Source: Notospermus geniculatus
Taxonomy: Eukaryota; Nemertea; Pilidiophora; Heteronemertea; Lineidae
NCBI GenBank assembly: GCA_002633025.1
Contig: NMRB01001365.1
Coordinates: 124,001 to 188,000, forward strand
DNA length: 64,000 nt
Direction of reading: 5' to 3'
A model generated the notes under the pieces. The model was not told where the DNA came from, ran no database searches, and saw only the letters and a program-made list of their open reading frames with translations. Below, one piece after another: positions 1 through 11,353 of the stretch (its first letter is position 1; each line of letters opens with the position of its first letter). A program made the position numbers and the translations under genes.

Positions 1-498
1 ATCTGGCAAAATGCCATTACATGTAATGTATCAGTACACAATGAAACCATAAACTACACGTCATGTGCTTTCCCCATAGGCAAGTAATTTCCACTTATAA
101 TGATGACACATTTCATTCACTGATTGATGTTTCATTGATGACTATATCAAAGGTCAAAATATCTGGACAGAGTCTTTCGGACACTGGGATGCCTTCGGGA
201 CATGACAAACTGCGGCAAAGTATACGCATAAACAATCACATGTTAGACACATAAAAGGCCTGGTTCAGACATGGACGAAACAGCACACAACTAAGGCCGT
301 GTGAACATTTGACATTCGCCAAAATAATGATGGCAATCAGGCACACCAGGGTCAGGGGAATCAGCAGATGACAGAAGTTGCAGTTCTTTGCTTTGCATGC
401 TGAAATCAGATATGGTAATAAACAATGAGATGATGACACAACTGCGAGCACACTGCATGCTGTCTCCAGAGCCCCCCCCCACTGCCCGCCCCCCCCCT

Positions 499-651
499 AA
501 AGCGGGTGATCCACTGTCGCGATTTTGGCTTGAGACGGGGTTGCGTTCCCTTGCGGTTACCTTATAAGGACTTCCGATTGCCAAATAAGGCGATCGCAAG
601 GCACCGCAACCCCGCCTCAAGCCCAAATCGCGACAATGGATTCGCCGCTTA
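499..651. mobile_element. foldback (MITE-like) element
   Basis: The two arms are inverted copies of one another over roughly 45 bases: the left arm contains TGTCGCGATTTTGGCTTGAG and the right arm carries its near-complement CTCAAGCCCAAATCGCGACA, with further matching outward (GCGGGTGATCCA versus TGGATTCGCCGC). The centre is about 60 bases and codes for nothing. This is the structure of a non-autonomous terminal-inverted-repeat DNA transposon. No clear target duplication was found. Confidence 0.7.
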
Positions 652-680
652 AGTGATGCAACTGTCCAGTCCAGTTTCCT

Positions 681-799
681 GGTCCCATATGTTCATAAAG
701 CTACTTCTCTTAAGTCTTAAGTGTGACACTTATCCTTTGTTCAACACAAAAGATAAGTATCATACTTTGACTTGAAAGTATGTTTATGAATATGGGCCC
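681..799. mobile_element. foldback element with GGGCCCATATTCATAAA ends
   Basis: The left end reads GTCCCATATGTTCATAAA and the right end TTTATGAATATGGGCCC, with weaker inner pairing (AAGTGTGACACTTATC against GATAAGTATCATACTT). The ends resemble those at 14618-14725 and 26470-26890, which also start with GGGCCC or GGCCC followed by GTATNCA. Probably a diverged member of the same MITE group. Confidence 0.55.
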
Positions 800-2101
800 T
801 GATTTCTGCTGCAAAGGGATCTTGCTAAGGACAACTGCCTACAACCTCATGACCATACAGTTGTTAACCATGTATATGACCATGAAGGATGAATGAATGA
901 AGTGTAGATGACAGCAGCAACTAGGCCTAGGCCTACTGCCCTTGGATGAAACCTTTCTATCATGCTATTGCGCACACAAAAATCTATCAACAATATCGTA
1001 CATAATTTGCAGGCCTGCCACTGCCATCTAGGCTCTAGCACTTTCGCAAGGGGTTTCTGAAAGTGACAGGCATGACAGGTAGAAGGCATTCAGATCATCA
1101 TCAGAAATTGACAGAAAACAGAAGTCGAAAGTCAACAACATTTTTTGGTTACGAAACCAGCCAAGACTGAAGAAATTAGCCCCAATAAACCCAAATGAAT
1201 GGCCAATGCATATCATTGGGCCTGAATACTACACTCAGTGAACATCGTTGGTGGTTTCAAACGGGTTTTAACAAGCCAAAAATATGTGACGCAAAACCGG
1301 GAGGCCATCTCGTTTTGACAACATCATCATGACGTGCACTTGTAATACATTTTTACGTGCATCTGCTGTACATTTTACGTGCATTTTCAGATCAATCAGA
1401 CGCCATTTTTGATGGGGAGACTTCAGAAAAGTCATCAAATACACCCTTTCAAGCAACATCATTTACAATTTCATTGCATTTGATACAATGTTAACTTACC
1501 ACAGATATTATATACCTGAAATTTGAGGATATGCAACCTTCTGTGTAAGAGGTTTTGGCGAGTGACTTTGTATATGTCTTCGGAAAAACTAGGGACGTCG
1601 TACCACCCTCCGTAATCGAGTGGACTACTTTATCCTTAGTTCATGTATTCATGTGCAATCGTAAATAAACACGATTTGTACAAGATACACTCATCTGAAC
1701 ACAATTTACAGTAAAAATTCCAATCAACTATAATAAAGGTCACTTGTTAGCTGAGTATTTACCGATATTTGCGCAATTTATCGGGAAAATACAATTTTTC
1801 ATGGATCTACATTACATCGGATGATCCCGTAGTGATGCGGTGAAGCCGTGATTTTCGAAGTTGGCAACCCCGTATCAAAACATTACGTCAACCTAAAAAA
1901 AGATTTTTTAAATTTTCTAAATGAAATCTACTTCTATTTGTTAGTTAATACCATAAGACACAGACAACTATGGATATTGTTAAAAATCATTGATCAATCG
2001 CAAAATTAGTTTGGTTCCACTACCCACCGCCAGGTCTATACTTGTTTATTAGTTTGACAACAGAGGTCGCTAACTATACTTCCTGATGACCTCTGACCTT
2101 T

Positions 2102-2115
2102 GTTGCCTAGCAGAC
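2102..2115 (+). promoter_or_regulatory. possible RFX X-box upstream of EFHB
   Basis: GTTGCC TA GCAGAC fits the X-box consensus RYYNYY-N2-RRNRAC with one mismatch, 349 bases before the EFHB start codon. X-boxes bound by RFX factors drive many ciliary genes, so the position fits the likely role of EFHB. One-mismatch X-boxes arise by chance and similar CCATGG-centred motifs are common in this window, so this is only a candidate. Confidence 0.3.
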
Positions 2116-2463
2116 ATAAACAAATGGTTGACATGCATGACATGGAATGGTGGAAGAAGACACTGAATGTGTGACTTTTCGATACAATAAAACTTATTTA
2201 TACGACCAAGATCTGTCCTAGATTATATTCATAGTTGGAAAATCGACATTGTCACTTCTCATCCGTCTTTCAGATTAATTATTGTGTTTGTGTATGGCCT
2301 GCTGTAGGCCCTAATTCACCAGAATTTTCAATTCAACTGTTCAATGCATGCAGGACACAGGAGGATGAATCATTTCATTGAATCTGATTGAATGGAATGA
2401 CAGCCAAGTGATTGATCAATGAACTGTTTCCTTATCGGGTGATTCCTTTATTCATTTGTCACA

Positions 2464-5400
2464 ATGGTCAACCGGCTGCCAGAAATACACACTAAGAGTA
2501 TTTACGCGGGACAATTCAAAGACAGGAATCCTGAGACAAGAGCTGTGAGTAGGCTAGGCCTGGCTGTTCCTACTTGTTCCATATGATCAGAGTTGTTGCT
2601 GTCATTGTTGACATAGCTGAGGTGATGTCGATTGCCAGGTATTTTCCAATAAGTATAAAAGACTCAAATCGGCCATGATGCCAGATGGTGGTCCTGTGAT
2701 GATGGTGGAGCCAAGGCCATGCACTTTCGAGGCCTCACCCTGACTGAGGTATAGTCTCAATAATAAGATACGGCTATTGATGCATTCATCCTTTTTTTTC
2801 TTTTCCACAGGCTGGTAAGCTCATTGCAACCGGTGATTCTGCTTCGCATTGTTTGAAACCCCCAAGCGATGGCCGGGTAAGTACTGACAGACTAAAAAGA
2901 TAGGCCACAATATGCTTGCCTCATGACTAGGAGTTTTTCACCCGAGTCCAAGGGGTCATTGTCTTTCTATGATTATGAACCAATAAAAACATGACTTTAA
3001 TTTCATTTACCTTCTTTTTGTTCGCTCTTCATTTTCATCATGACTCACCTCACACTTTTCAGCCATCGACTCCAGAGCCCGTCAGTCGATTCCGAGCAAC
3101 TCTCCGTCCAGATGCTGGTCAGATGCGAGTTTTCTACGCCAAAGCGTACGATCCTCATCAGAGATGGGCAGCTGAGATGTGCCATGGCGTCAATACTCAA
3201 CCATCCTTGACCTCGGGTGAAATGATCAACCCGATACCGAAAACACTCTTTAAGCAGAGAACGTTGGATAAGAAAGAGGCCCATTATCTCAGTCGCCAGA
3301 AGGCGCCACTCGGCGTATCACATGACCAGCGTCCTGGATTTCCACGGGGATTGGATCCAAACAGGGTCATGTTTGGAATCAAAACACAGAAAAGTAAGAT
3401 CGGTGATCGCAATCTCTGATTAGCATAGTAGATCCTGAAGTCAAAATTTATAACTGTGAAATACTGCATAGATTTAGAAGTGGTCTTGTCCATCTGATCA
3501 AGGTCTCTGGATTGTAACATCTAACAACCCGTTTTCTTCCTTTCAATAGATGGCAGTGCCGGTGAGATGGTGAACCCCGATAAACACTTCGAAGACGTTT
3601 GCAAAGAATATGAAGAAGGTCATGACCTCTACGTCATAACTCACCGCGATTATCGAGTGGGTGAGCGAGTGGATAGAAAATATAATCCACCATATTCGGG
3701 AAGAGCCTGTTATGGTATTCCAACGCCACACGCGAACGACGGTCGCCACGTCCGCAATACAATGAAATGGTTACACGGTGTAAACGGTGATAAACATACT
3801 CCTGTTGTCTCTAAGAGAGCAGACAGCTTCAGAGAAAGGACGCAACCACAACTTGGAAAAGTTCATGATCCGTGAGTGTTTTTCTTGAGCAGACGACATC
3901 TCCAGGTCAGAATTTCAAACTCAGAATTTGATTGGAACTGAAGTGGTAGAGATTTCAAATCCCCCGTTAGCACAGCAGAGCAACGGGGGACTTGAAATCT
4001 CTATCATCCGTGTGTGTGTGTCAGTCTGTCCATGCGTCTATTGGCATGGTTGTCCGTAGGTCTGTCTGTGCATCTGTCCGTGAGCCAATGTCTTGTTCAA
4101 TCCTCTCTGGAGTGCATTGCCCTAGATTGAAGATATTCTGATATTTACAGCATAAAAGACACCCTAAAAGTGCCCCCAGATCATACATTTGGGATCCTCC
4201 TCAAACCAGATGAGTACGGTGCCGGCGATCTCCTCCACATGCGACCTCCAGGCATGTATCTCCGCGGGCGTGACAGACAGCGTGGAGTCCTCGCCGCCAT
4301 CAGACAAAACCTGAAGAAAGCAAATTACCACAATTTCCAAGATCTGCTCTCGGCTTTTCGTCATTTCGATACGGACAATTCTGGCACCATAGATTTGGGT
4401 GAACTTCGTGCGGCCTGCCAACACTTCTGTCTCCCTGTTGAACCTGAGTTGCTGGAACAATTGATGTACTGCTGTGATTCTAATCAAGATGGACAGATCG
4501 ATTATGGAGAGTTCGCAAACTTCCTGAACTGGAAAGACAAGATGCCGTCGGGATTTAAAACAGGGTCACCAAAAGGTACGTATACATCATCTCAGGTATG
4601 ACATCCTCCCACAGCAGGGTGTCCTCTTCATCCACACGTGCGAGTGTATGAAGAGGAGCGAGACCAAAGCCCTGCTGTGGGAGGATGGTGAGTGACACTT
4701 TCAGTTTATAACATTTTTGTCTCCAAGAAATGGTTTCATTTGCACAGCCTCTATAGAGGTTCTTCACGTGACGTCACGTTTGCATGACGACACGATGCAG
4801 CCATATTGGCCGTCAAAATGTCAAGTGACATCACGGAATGAACACTGCGTCAACACACAGATCGTGACATCAAAATGTCATGACGTGATAGTTTTGACGT
4901 CGTCGCCAGCCATTTGAAGCCAACATGGCTGATTCTTTGCAGTCGCATGACCATTGTGACGTCAGTGAAGAATCTCGGTAACCACTGATATCTTTCACCA
5001 ACAGATGATAAAATCCTGAAGAATACAGAGATGGTGCCGTCTCATTCGTCCATCAGAGACAGCACGCCACGTCGGATGGAGAAACAAATCGATGGCGCCA
5101 TCGGGAATCACAGAACAAGTTCGTCAAATATAAACGCCACAGTCGGCGGCATCTCAACCAAAGGTAAGACAAAACGTGACCATGCTGAGCTTCCGTCAGT
5201 TTTCGTCAGTTGCATAGCTAACTTCCAACAAACCTGGCAAGGGAACCAATTTTGGAGCAAACCGATGTCAGACTTGAACTGTTAGCCTAAGAATCCATTC
5301 ACGCGATTTTCGTGCCGCGCGATGTCGCAACCTTTGTCCACAATCAACGCGGCGGAAAGAAACAATGCTTTCGAGCGTCTGCGGCAAGAAAATCGCGTGA

Positions 5401-6120
5401 ATGGATTCTTAGCCTTAGGCCATCATAAATTCTGACCAGAATTGTTTTCCAGGCTACAGAACATACGGCGTGCCGACCATCCGTACAGATTTACCAGCTC
5501 CAAGGATCAAACGTATTGAAGACACAAAGAATTATGGTGACGAGTCCGACGCCCACGGTCTGACGAACCTGTCAACTTTCAGCCGTCATGGCGTGTACGA
5601 GAGGGACTTCCTCCGGGGACGATCGAAAGAAGAGGTAAGACTGATCTATCTTGAGCCACCAGGCGTTAAAATAACTATGCCTTCAGTCAGCAAGATCTCT
5701 CAGAGTGGAGCCTAGTCTGACGGAGAAGCGATCGGAGGTCCTGATATTTCAAGATCACTGATCTGAATGATTGTCTCACCGTAAACAAACATGGCCCTGA
5801 TGAAAAATCAATACAAATACAAAATACAACTGAGTTGTTAAGATTGGTGCAGAACACAATAGCACTACTCAACATGCTTGACACATGATCCCTAAATCAG
5901 GTATTTTTGTCCCTTACAGATCAAGACCATCTTCACAAATATCGGCGTCTGTATGACCGGTCAGACGTTTGACGAAGTCTGGAAGTTTGCGGCGTCGGGA
6001 CATCCGAGGGGTGAAGTCAGCATTGAGTCGTTCAGGAATGTATTAGATCTCTGCCAGGCGAACCAGGTCCAGCTCGGGGCCCTCGACAGGGTGGAACACA
6101 AACAAATGATTGCTGCATAG
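2464..6120 (+). CDS. EFHB: EFHB, EF-hand domain family member B (8 exons, 588 aa)
   Basis: Exons: 2464-2544, 2811-2876, 3063-3393, 3550-3871, 4151-4575, 5005-5163, 5453-5634, 5920-6120 (stop TAG). All introns are GT..AG and every junction keeps phase, giving 588 residues. The ATG at 2464 has a CACAATGG context and opens the first in-phase exon. Residues 28-160 (AGKLI.., QMRVFYAKAYDP) match the conserved EFHB core. Two EF-hands follow: DTDNSGTIDLGE at 340-351 and DSNQDGQIDYGE at 376-387, both with canonical calcium ligands. The family (CFAP21) sits inside ciliary doublet microtubules and has also been linked to store-operated calcium entry. Human EFHB is longer at the N-terminus (about 830 aa), so either this form is short or an upstream exon is missed. 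Introns 5 and 6 each hold a foldback element. The gene faces INVS tail to tail. Confidence 0.93.
4602..4687. mobile_element. foldback element in EFHB intron 5
   Basis: CATCCTCCCACAGCAGGG at the left is mirrored by CCCTGCTGTGGGAGGATG at the right, with inner arms CCTCTTCATCCACACG and CGAGTGTATGAAGAGG. It starts 26 bases after the donor at 4576 and is wholly intronic. Probably a very short MITE. Confidence 0.7.
4740..4980. repeat. CRE-like TGACGT-rich block in EFHB intron 5
   Basis: The block has repeated TGACGT, TGACATCA and GTGACGTCA words in both orientations, with CCATATTGGCCGTCA and CCAACATGGCTG on opposite sides. A similar composition recurs at 60650-60795. It looks like a degraded inverted-repeat element and not a tuned enhancer, although the CRE cores are real sequence matches. 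Confidence 0.4.
5282..5414. mobile_element. foldback element in EFHB intron 6
   Basis: The arms AAGAATCCATTCACGCGATT and AATCGCGTGAATGGATTCTT are perfect complements, extended outward by TTAGCC/GGCTAA-type bases and inward by TTCGTGCCGC against GCGGCAAGAA. The internal spacer is about 60 bases. It lies entirely in the intron between exons 6 and 7 and has no coding content. Confidence 0.8.
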
Positions 6121-6361
6121 AGAGGAAAAATCTTCACCCATCGTTTGACACAAGCTTAAATTTCAGTTGAATGCGATTTCAGGCTTCAAATTGAGTTGAG
6201 TGGTATTGTTCAAGAAAGAGTCACAGAAAAGTATTTAGAGACTGTTATTAACCCAGATTTTGGTTTGTTTAATATTTCTGGTGGTATAATTTCATCATAT
6301 TCATAATTTTACGAGTAAAACCTGCTGATTAACATCACTTTTGATGCTGAGGAAAATAATT

Positions 6362-6555
6362 TGTGTGGCGGTCTCGGAAAACCCGTCGGAAGTTGCTGAA
6401 TGATCAACAAGGGCCGTCAGATTGCACGTGCGTTGATCTGCTACTGTTTACATGTTATGAAGCACATTTCAGTCACTGAAATGTGCAGGTTCAACAAGGC
6501 CAACAAGACTTTCTTCAAATTGACACTGACAGGTTTCCCTAGACTGCCTCGCATG
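6362..6555. mobile_element. TIR element, copy 1 (GGAAAACCC ends)
   Basis: This segment matches 7927-8126 along its whole length, including the internal words TTTCAGTCACTGAAATGTGC and CAACAAGGCC. In the better-preserved copy the ends are inverted: TGTGAGGTGGTCTAGGAAAA at the left and TTTTCCAAGAGTGCCTCACA at the right. Non-autonomous DNA transposon, about 195 bases. Confidence 0.7.
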
Positions 6556-7075
6556 TATAGGCCTATCAGCATCTAGTGAATATCCGTCCAAACACATTGT
6601 GATCTCATGTCATTTTATAATTTTTTAACAAAGTTTTATCACCTGTGATTACCGGTAGCTTCCCATTTCAAACTAGACATTGGTAAGGTGGAAAGTTTTA
6701 TTACATGCATGTTTCATCTGGTTTTTGACACCAAACACGACACCAGTGATCCACAGAATATTTTGCTCAAAATAACAATTTTAAGTCATTTTTCACCCAG
6801 CTGCCTACGTGTACTGTTTGTATTTGTGAAGACGTTTTATTCAACTGCTGAGCTTTTTATACCGTTAGCATTTCAAATATCAGCTATCTGGGAGAGGTTA
6901 TCTTTACCTTTAGGAACAACTGAGGAACCCACAAAATCATTCCATGTGGAGCCCAGTCAGCATAGACCTAGTTTAGGATATCGTGACATGAAGTCAATGC
7001 TTTGTTTTGCTGCGTTTTTAATGTCTTACGGATTTTATGCTCCCCGTGCCACATGTCGGGTTGCAGGTTCCCAAT

Positions 7076-7312
7076 AGACCGTTCTCAAATTGACGTAAAC
7101 GGCAAAGATGTGCGCACTTCCGCCGAAATCTCAACCACAACCTCGGTCTCAAACTGAATGACGTAACGCAGACAACCCTACGACAGTGACATCGAAGACA
7201 TTGCGTCAGAGTCGACCATTGCTGAATCATGGATGGCATCACGTCAGCCGGTTTCAGATCGAGGTTCTGGTTGAGATTTCGGCGGAAGTGCGCAGATCTG
7301 CAAATCACTAGT
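7076..7312. mobile_element. MITE with TAGACCGTTCTCAAATT ends, copy 1
   Basis: The left part reads GTGCGCACTTCCGCCGAAAT and the right part ATTTCGGCGGAAGTGCGCAG, inverted arms of about 45 bases continuing into AACCACAACCTCG / CGAGGTTCTGGTT. The same element occurs at 30478-30722 and, in reverse orientation, at 51795-52033. The central words CCATTGCTGAATCATGGAT are shared. TA at the borders suggests a Tc1/mariner-type or other TA-targeting family. Confidence 0.8.
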
Positions 7313-7926
7313 CTTGTACTGCTAACAAAGTGGTCATTTCACACAAACCAACACTTCCCTCAGATCGTCTCATGACGCAAACAATTTTGGAATCATTCCA
7401 GTTTTAATCAAATATGACATTCACAATAACTTTATCAAATTCCACGTCAGTATTGTACCATGTATTATTAGTGTGTGCTTTCAGTCGGTTGTGATTTCTA
7501 GTTGATTGTTTACATTGCGTCGCTTTATTGCTGATTTTTGCAAAAGAACAATTTGTGATAAATTTTTCAAGAGGAGGATGAATCGTATCAGACTTCGAGG
7601 GCTCACTGTCTCAGCTCCCTCATCTGTGTGTACAGTCAAAATGAGTAGGCCTATTGTTTAGTCATTTGTAAATACACCACTGACACTTTAACTTTGTGTC
7701 TGTTGTGTTTGCACTCCTTAAGTCTCATTCGTTTCTGACAATGTTTGTGAAATGCTGTTTATTTTTTGTGGATTTATTGTTTTTGCAACCAAATTATGTG
7801 ATTTTAATGTATTAGCTGGGGCCGGGATTCACAAGTTTTGAGGTACGCACCTAACATCACTTCATCAAATGAAGTTCACATGACTTCTGCACAGAGCACT
7901 TTACACTGTAATCGCAGCAAGGGAAT

Positions 7927-8126
7927 ATGTGAGGTGGTCTAGGAAAACCCGTCAGAAGTCACTGAATGATGAACAAGGGCTGTCAGATTGCCTGTGCATT
8001 GAACTGCTATTACTGTTTACCTGTTACTTAGTACATTTCAGTTATTGAAATGTGCAGGTTCACCAAGGCCATTAACACTTTCCTCAAATGTGACATCCGA
8101 TGGGTTTTCCAAGAGTGCCTCACATG
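7927..8126. mobile_element. TIR element, copy 2 (GGAAAACCC ends)
   Basis: Second copy of the element at 6362-6555, in the same orientation about 1.5 kb away. Its terminal inverted repeats (CTAGGAAAACCCGTCAGA and TCCGATGGGTTTTCCAAG) are better preserved than in copy 1. No open frame. Confidence 0.75.
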
Positions 8127-8496
8127 TGGTGAAAGGAACTTGAGTACCCGGTAGGCCTATTTGCATGATTACAAACCAACAAAAATGGACGAAAATTTAC
8201 AAGGTTAAGGCCTTGTTCAATGTCAGCTCATACTGTAGAACAAGTCTAACTTGAATGTTGCTCACACATGTACGTAATAGTTACCCTTGATAGAAACAGA
8301 CACATCATTATCATTAGGTGATTCCTGCTGACATGAACCTCTCAAGACATTCTAACAGTAACATTCCTGGTTGTGATTCACTATTCCCCATCTGTGATAT
8401 TTTTTTAATGATTAAAAGTTTATCTTGATCACGCAATGTTTGTGTTCCTTCCTGCAATGACAGACGTGAGTGGAAGAAGAAAACATGCCATGATGA

Positions 8497-8830
8497 GGAG
8501 TGTAGCCCCTAATGGCCAACAGCCAATAGTCTAAAAGTGCTACTCCACGTGAGAGTTTTCTGGTGCGAGTTGGCTCTCAATGGGCAAATTACCATTGTTG
8601 GTTTCCTTTTGGCTCACAGTACATTAATACACCTCCGCCCATAGTTTTCTATGGCCAATGAGGAGTGTTGCCCAAATGGCCAACAGCCAATATCTAAAAG
8701 TGCTGGTACACGTGAGAGTTTTTTTGTGCGAGTTGGCCCTCAATGGGCAATTCACCATTGTTGGTTTCCTTACGGCTCACAGTACATTCATACACCTCTA
8801 CCCATAGTTTTCTATGGTTGAGTTGCCCAT
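8497..8830. repeat. two tandem copies of a 165-170 bp element
   Basis: The block GGCCAACAGCCAATA ... GTGAGAGTTTT ... GCCCATAGTTTTCTATGG is present twice in direct succession (about 8510-8655 and 8676-8820), followed by an inverted tail at 8820-8870 (GAGTTGCCCATAGAGAACCAA). Pieces with the same GCCCATAGTTTTCTATGG core appear near 40108, 46400 and 54375, so this is a dispersed family that has duplicated locally here. Confidence 0.7.
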
Positions 8831-9774
8831 AGAGAACCAACGTGTGCACGAAAATTCTCACGTATAGGAGTGTCTAAGATTCATGGTATACAAAGTCCTA
8901 GGTGAATACCTCTTAGGAAACTACAGAAATTCCATAGAAATATGCAGCACCTCCGTTGAATGAGGTACCGGCAGACCTAATCCGCGACGCGGCGCTGACT
9001 ATCAACTCGGTCATAACTGCGTCATTGAAAGAGAGGCTAACGTTATTTTCCAATTAATTCTGAATAGCACACCCTGTTTCTAGGCCAAATATAACTAAAA
9101 CACTGCACTCAATTTCTGATTTTAATTTTCTATCATTAAGTACAGAAGTGCTAAAATATATCTTATGGCTTTTGAGCAAAAATCTATGCGGGAACATGAC
9201 GAATTTAATCGATAAAGTTGACCATATTAGCGTAAACGACAGGCAAATGGTCGACGTCATGGGTTGTGAATGACGCAGTTTTTGTAACGTCAGAATGACG
9301 CACGACGGCTGATGACGTTCAACAATCGCAAAGGCATGCGCACCTGCGTTTTAACCGAGTTGATGATCAGCGCCTCCTTTTGTTTGCCGGTACCCCATTG
9401 TATCATAGAACATAGCCCCATAAGCTCCCCNCTCCCCCCCCCCCCCCCGAGCACACATGTTCAAAGATACCGACAGCCTTTTGTGTCCCTTGTACAGCTC
9501 CCCCCCTGCAACAGCTCCCCTCCCCCGGGCATTGGTTGCAAGGTTTCAGGACCTAAAAAGTTTGCAACACGAAAAAACAGGGTGAAAGCACCAATATAGT
9601 AACTCACAGAAATCATGATATGCCTCAACTTTTCATTTAGTCATCAAATGCAAGATGTACATGGTTAAAATCTACATACAAAAAATCTACAATGTATATT
9701 TATATAGTAGCTGTGTAAAGACAAGATAACACAGAGTTCGCTTCAAAATACTCCTCATATTTGGAAGAGCTTCA

Positions 9775-9990
9775 TAAACCTCACGAATTATTAATGCTGG
9801 ATCATAATTGGCATACCTCATGAATAATTAATGACGACTCATCATTGGTAGATAGACCTCATGAATAATTAATGATAACCCATCATTGGCAGATAGACCT
9901 CATGAATAATTAATGATAACCCATCATTGGCAGATAGACCTCATGAATAATTAATGACAACTCATCATTGGCAGATCTCATGAATAACTG
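9775..9990. repeat. 41-bp minisatellite, about 5 copies
   Basis: The unit contains CCTCATGAATAATTAATGA followed by CATCATTGGCAGATAGA, repeating every 41 bases, with the middle copies almost identical and the outer ones diverged. AT-rich and non-coding. Confidence 0.85.
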
Positions 9991-10735
9991 AGAATCAGAC
10001 ACACCTATCAAGCTTGCGTGACATACCCAAACCAAAACCCTCATTTAAACCCTAAGTAATTAATGAAAGGGGTATAAAACTAAGAAGGGACTAGATTAAA
10101 GCCAATTTTCTTTTTAACAAAACTGTCAAATTGAAATTTTGATTTTCTTGCGATTAGAATTATCTCTATATCTACAAGCAGGATGGACGGGTCTGGGTTA
10201 TGACGCTCAGCAGAAGTCATGGGAAAATATTTCAAAAAATTAACAGTAAAATGTTTTAATAAAAGGATAAAAACATATGTCATCTGCCATCAAAAGCTAG
10301 CATAACATTATAAGCAGTTAAAGCTAGATGTCATGGTTGGCTTGGCCTGGGGGATTGAAAATCCAGCAAGCTGTCATGGAGAAAAGCACGCAAACCGGAC
10401 TGTTTGTGATCAACTTCATAACACATGCCAGTCAGACTCGACTGGCACCATTGGCACCTCATCATTCACAACATAAACAGATTACTGGTAAACCATCTCA
10501 AAATCCACAGACGGATCCGACTTCAACAACTCCTTATATCAACTTGGCAGCGCCAGTCTATAACTTTATAAAACCTCTCAAAATCTTTCCTAAACAATAT
10601 AATCTTATCAAACACCTAACCAACTTCATGTCCTGGTAATATCCAACAGTATTTACCAAAATATGTGATACCACAAAAATATGGCGGCCAGCGAACACTT
10701 CTGTCAGTTGCACCTCATGTCGTATAATGGGTCAC

Positions 10736-11060
10736 AGAACAGCACACCACAAATACCCAGGTCTTTCGACAGGTCAATAAATAGCACACCTCAGATACTG
10801 AGACCAGCACACCACAGATACTGTCGGGTAACTGAGGACTTTCATGGATCACTGAACACACTGAACAGCACACCTCAACTGTTGAGGCCATTTGATGGGT
10901 CACAGAACAGCACACCACAGATACTGAGGCCTTTTGATGGGTCAGTCAGCAGCACACCACAGATACTGCAGTTTTTTGACAGATCACCGAAAAGCACATC
11001 TAAGATACTGAGGTCTGACGGGTCACTAACCAGCACATGACAGATACTGACGTCTTTGGG
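10736..11060. repeat. degenerate 42-bp minisatellite
   Basis: Variants of AACAGCACACCACAGATACT GAGGCCTTTTGATGGGTCAC repeat about seven times with a 42-base period. Because 42 is divisible by three, the + strand stays open over the array and shows an apparent repeat of STPQILRPFDG. Nothing else (start context, splice sites, known family) supports a protein. Confidence 0.75.
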
Positions 11061-11353
11061 AAGTCAGTATCAGCGCACCACAATACTGATGACTTTGGCA
11101 CAGCTCCACTATCCACGTGGAGTTAGTAATCACTCATGTTGTAAGACCACGTCTTTGACCGGTCTGTTTTGTCCGAAAGTTTCATACCGTGGAGCTCTCC
11201 TGAAAGAAAAATACACACGTTTTACAATGGGAAAGTCTATCAAGGTAAGTTTTCGCAGCAACGTCCCCTGAGCTTGTGTTACAGGTAAGCTGTTATCTCT
11301 ATGCCAGTTTTAAAGTATACCAGCACTTACCCTGGCACTTGTGAAAACTACGC

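Larger units (their letters stand above)
1..2463. other. 5' flank of EFHB, no gene seen
   Basis: No exon with recognisable protein similarity was found on either strand. The stretch holds a G/C homopolymer patch around 471-497, two foldback elements (499-651 and 681-799), AT-rich sequence, and a possible RFX X-box at 2102-2115. A segment at 2006-2035 resembles one terminus of the long-inverted-repeat element at 59973-60130. The promoter of EFHB should lie in the last few hundred bases, but no clear TATA box or initiator can be singled out. Confidence 0.6.
6121..11353. other. EFHB-INVS tail-to-tail intergenic region
   Basis: No further gene is supported in these 5.2 kb. The region contains the 3' flank of EFHB, a repeated TIR element (6362-6555 and 7927-8126), a TA-flanked MITE (7076-7312), a tandemly doubled element (8497-8830), a 41-bp minisatellite (9775-9990), a low-complexity C-tract with an N at 9431, and a degenerate 42-bp minisatellite (10736-11060). 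The open frame at 10681-11040 comes from the minisatellite. Confidence 0.6.

Noticed and set aside
2671-2750. Additional EFHB exon between exons 1 and 2
   Set aside because: One frame is open and ends near a GTATAG, but exons 1 and 2 already join in phase (..ETRA-AGKLI) and give the conserved EFHB order without it.
10681-11040. 119-codon frame with STPQILRPFDG repeats
   Set aside because: It follows the 42-bp minisatellite; no splice context or protein family supports it, and copies contain indels elsewhere in the array.
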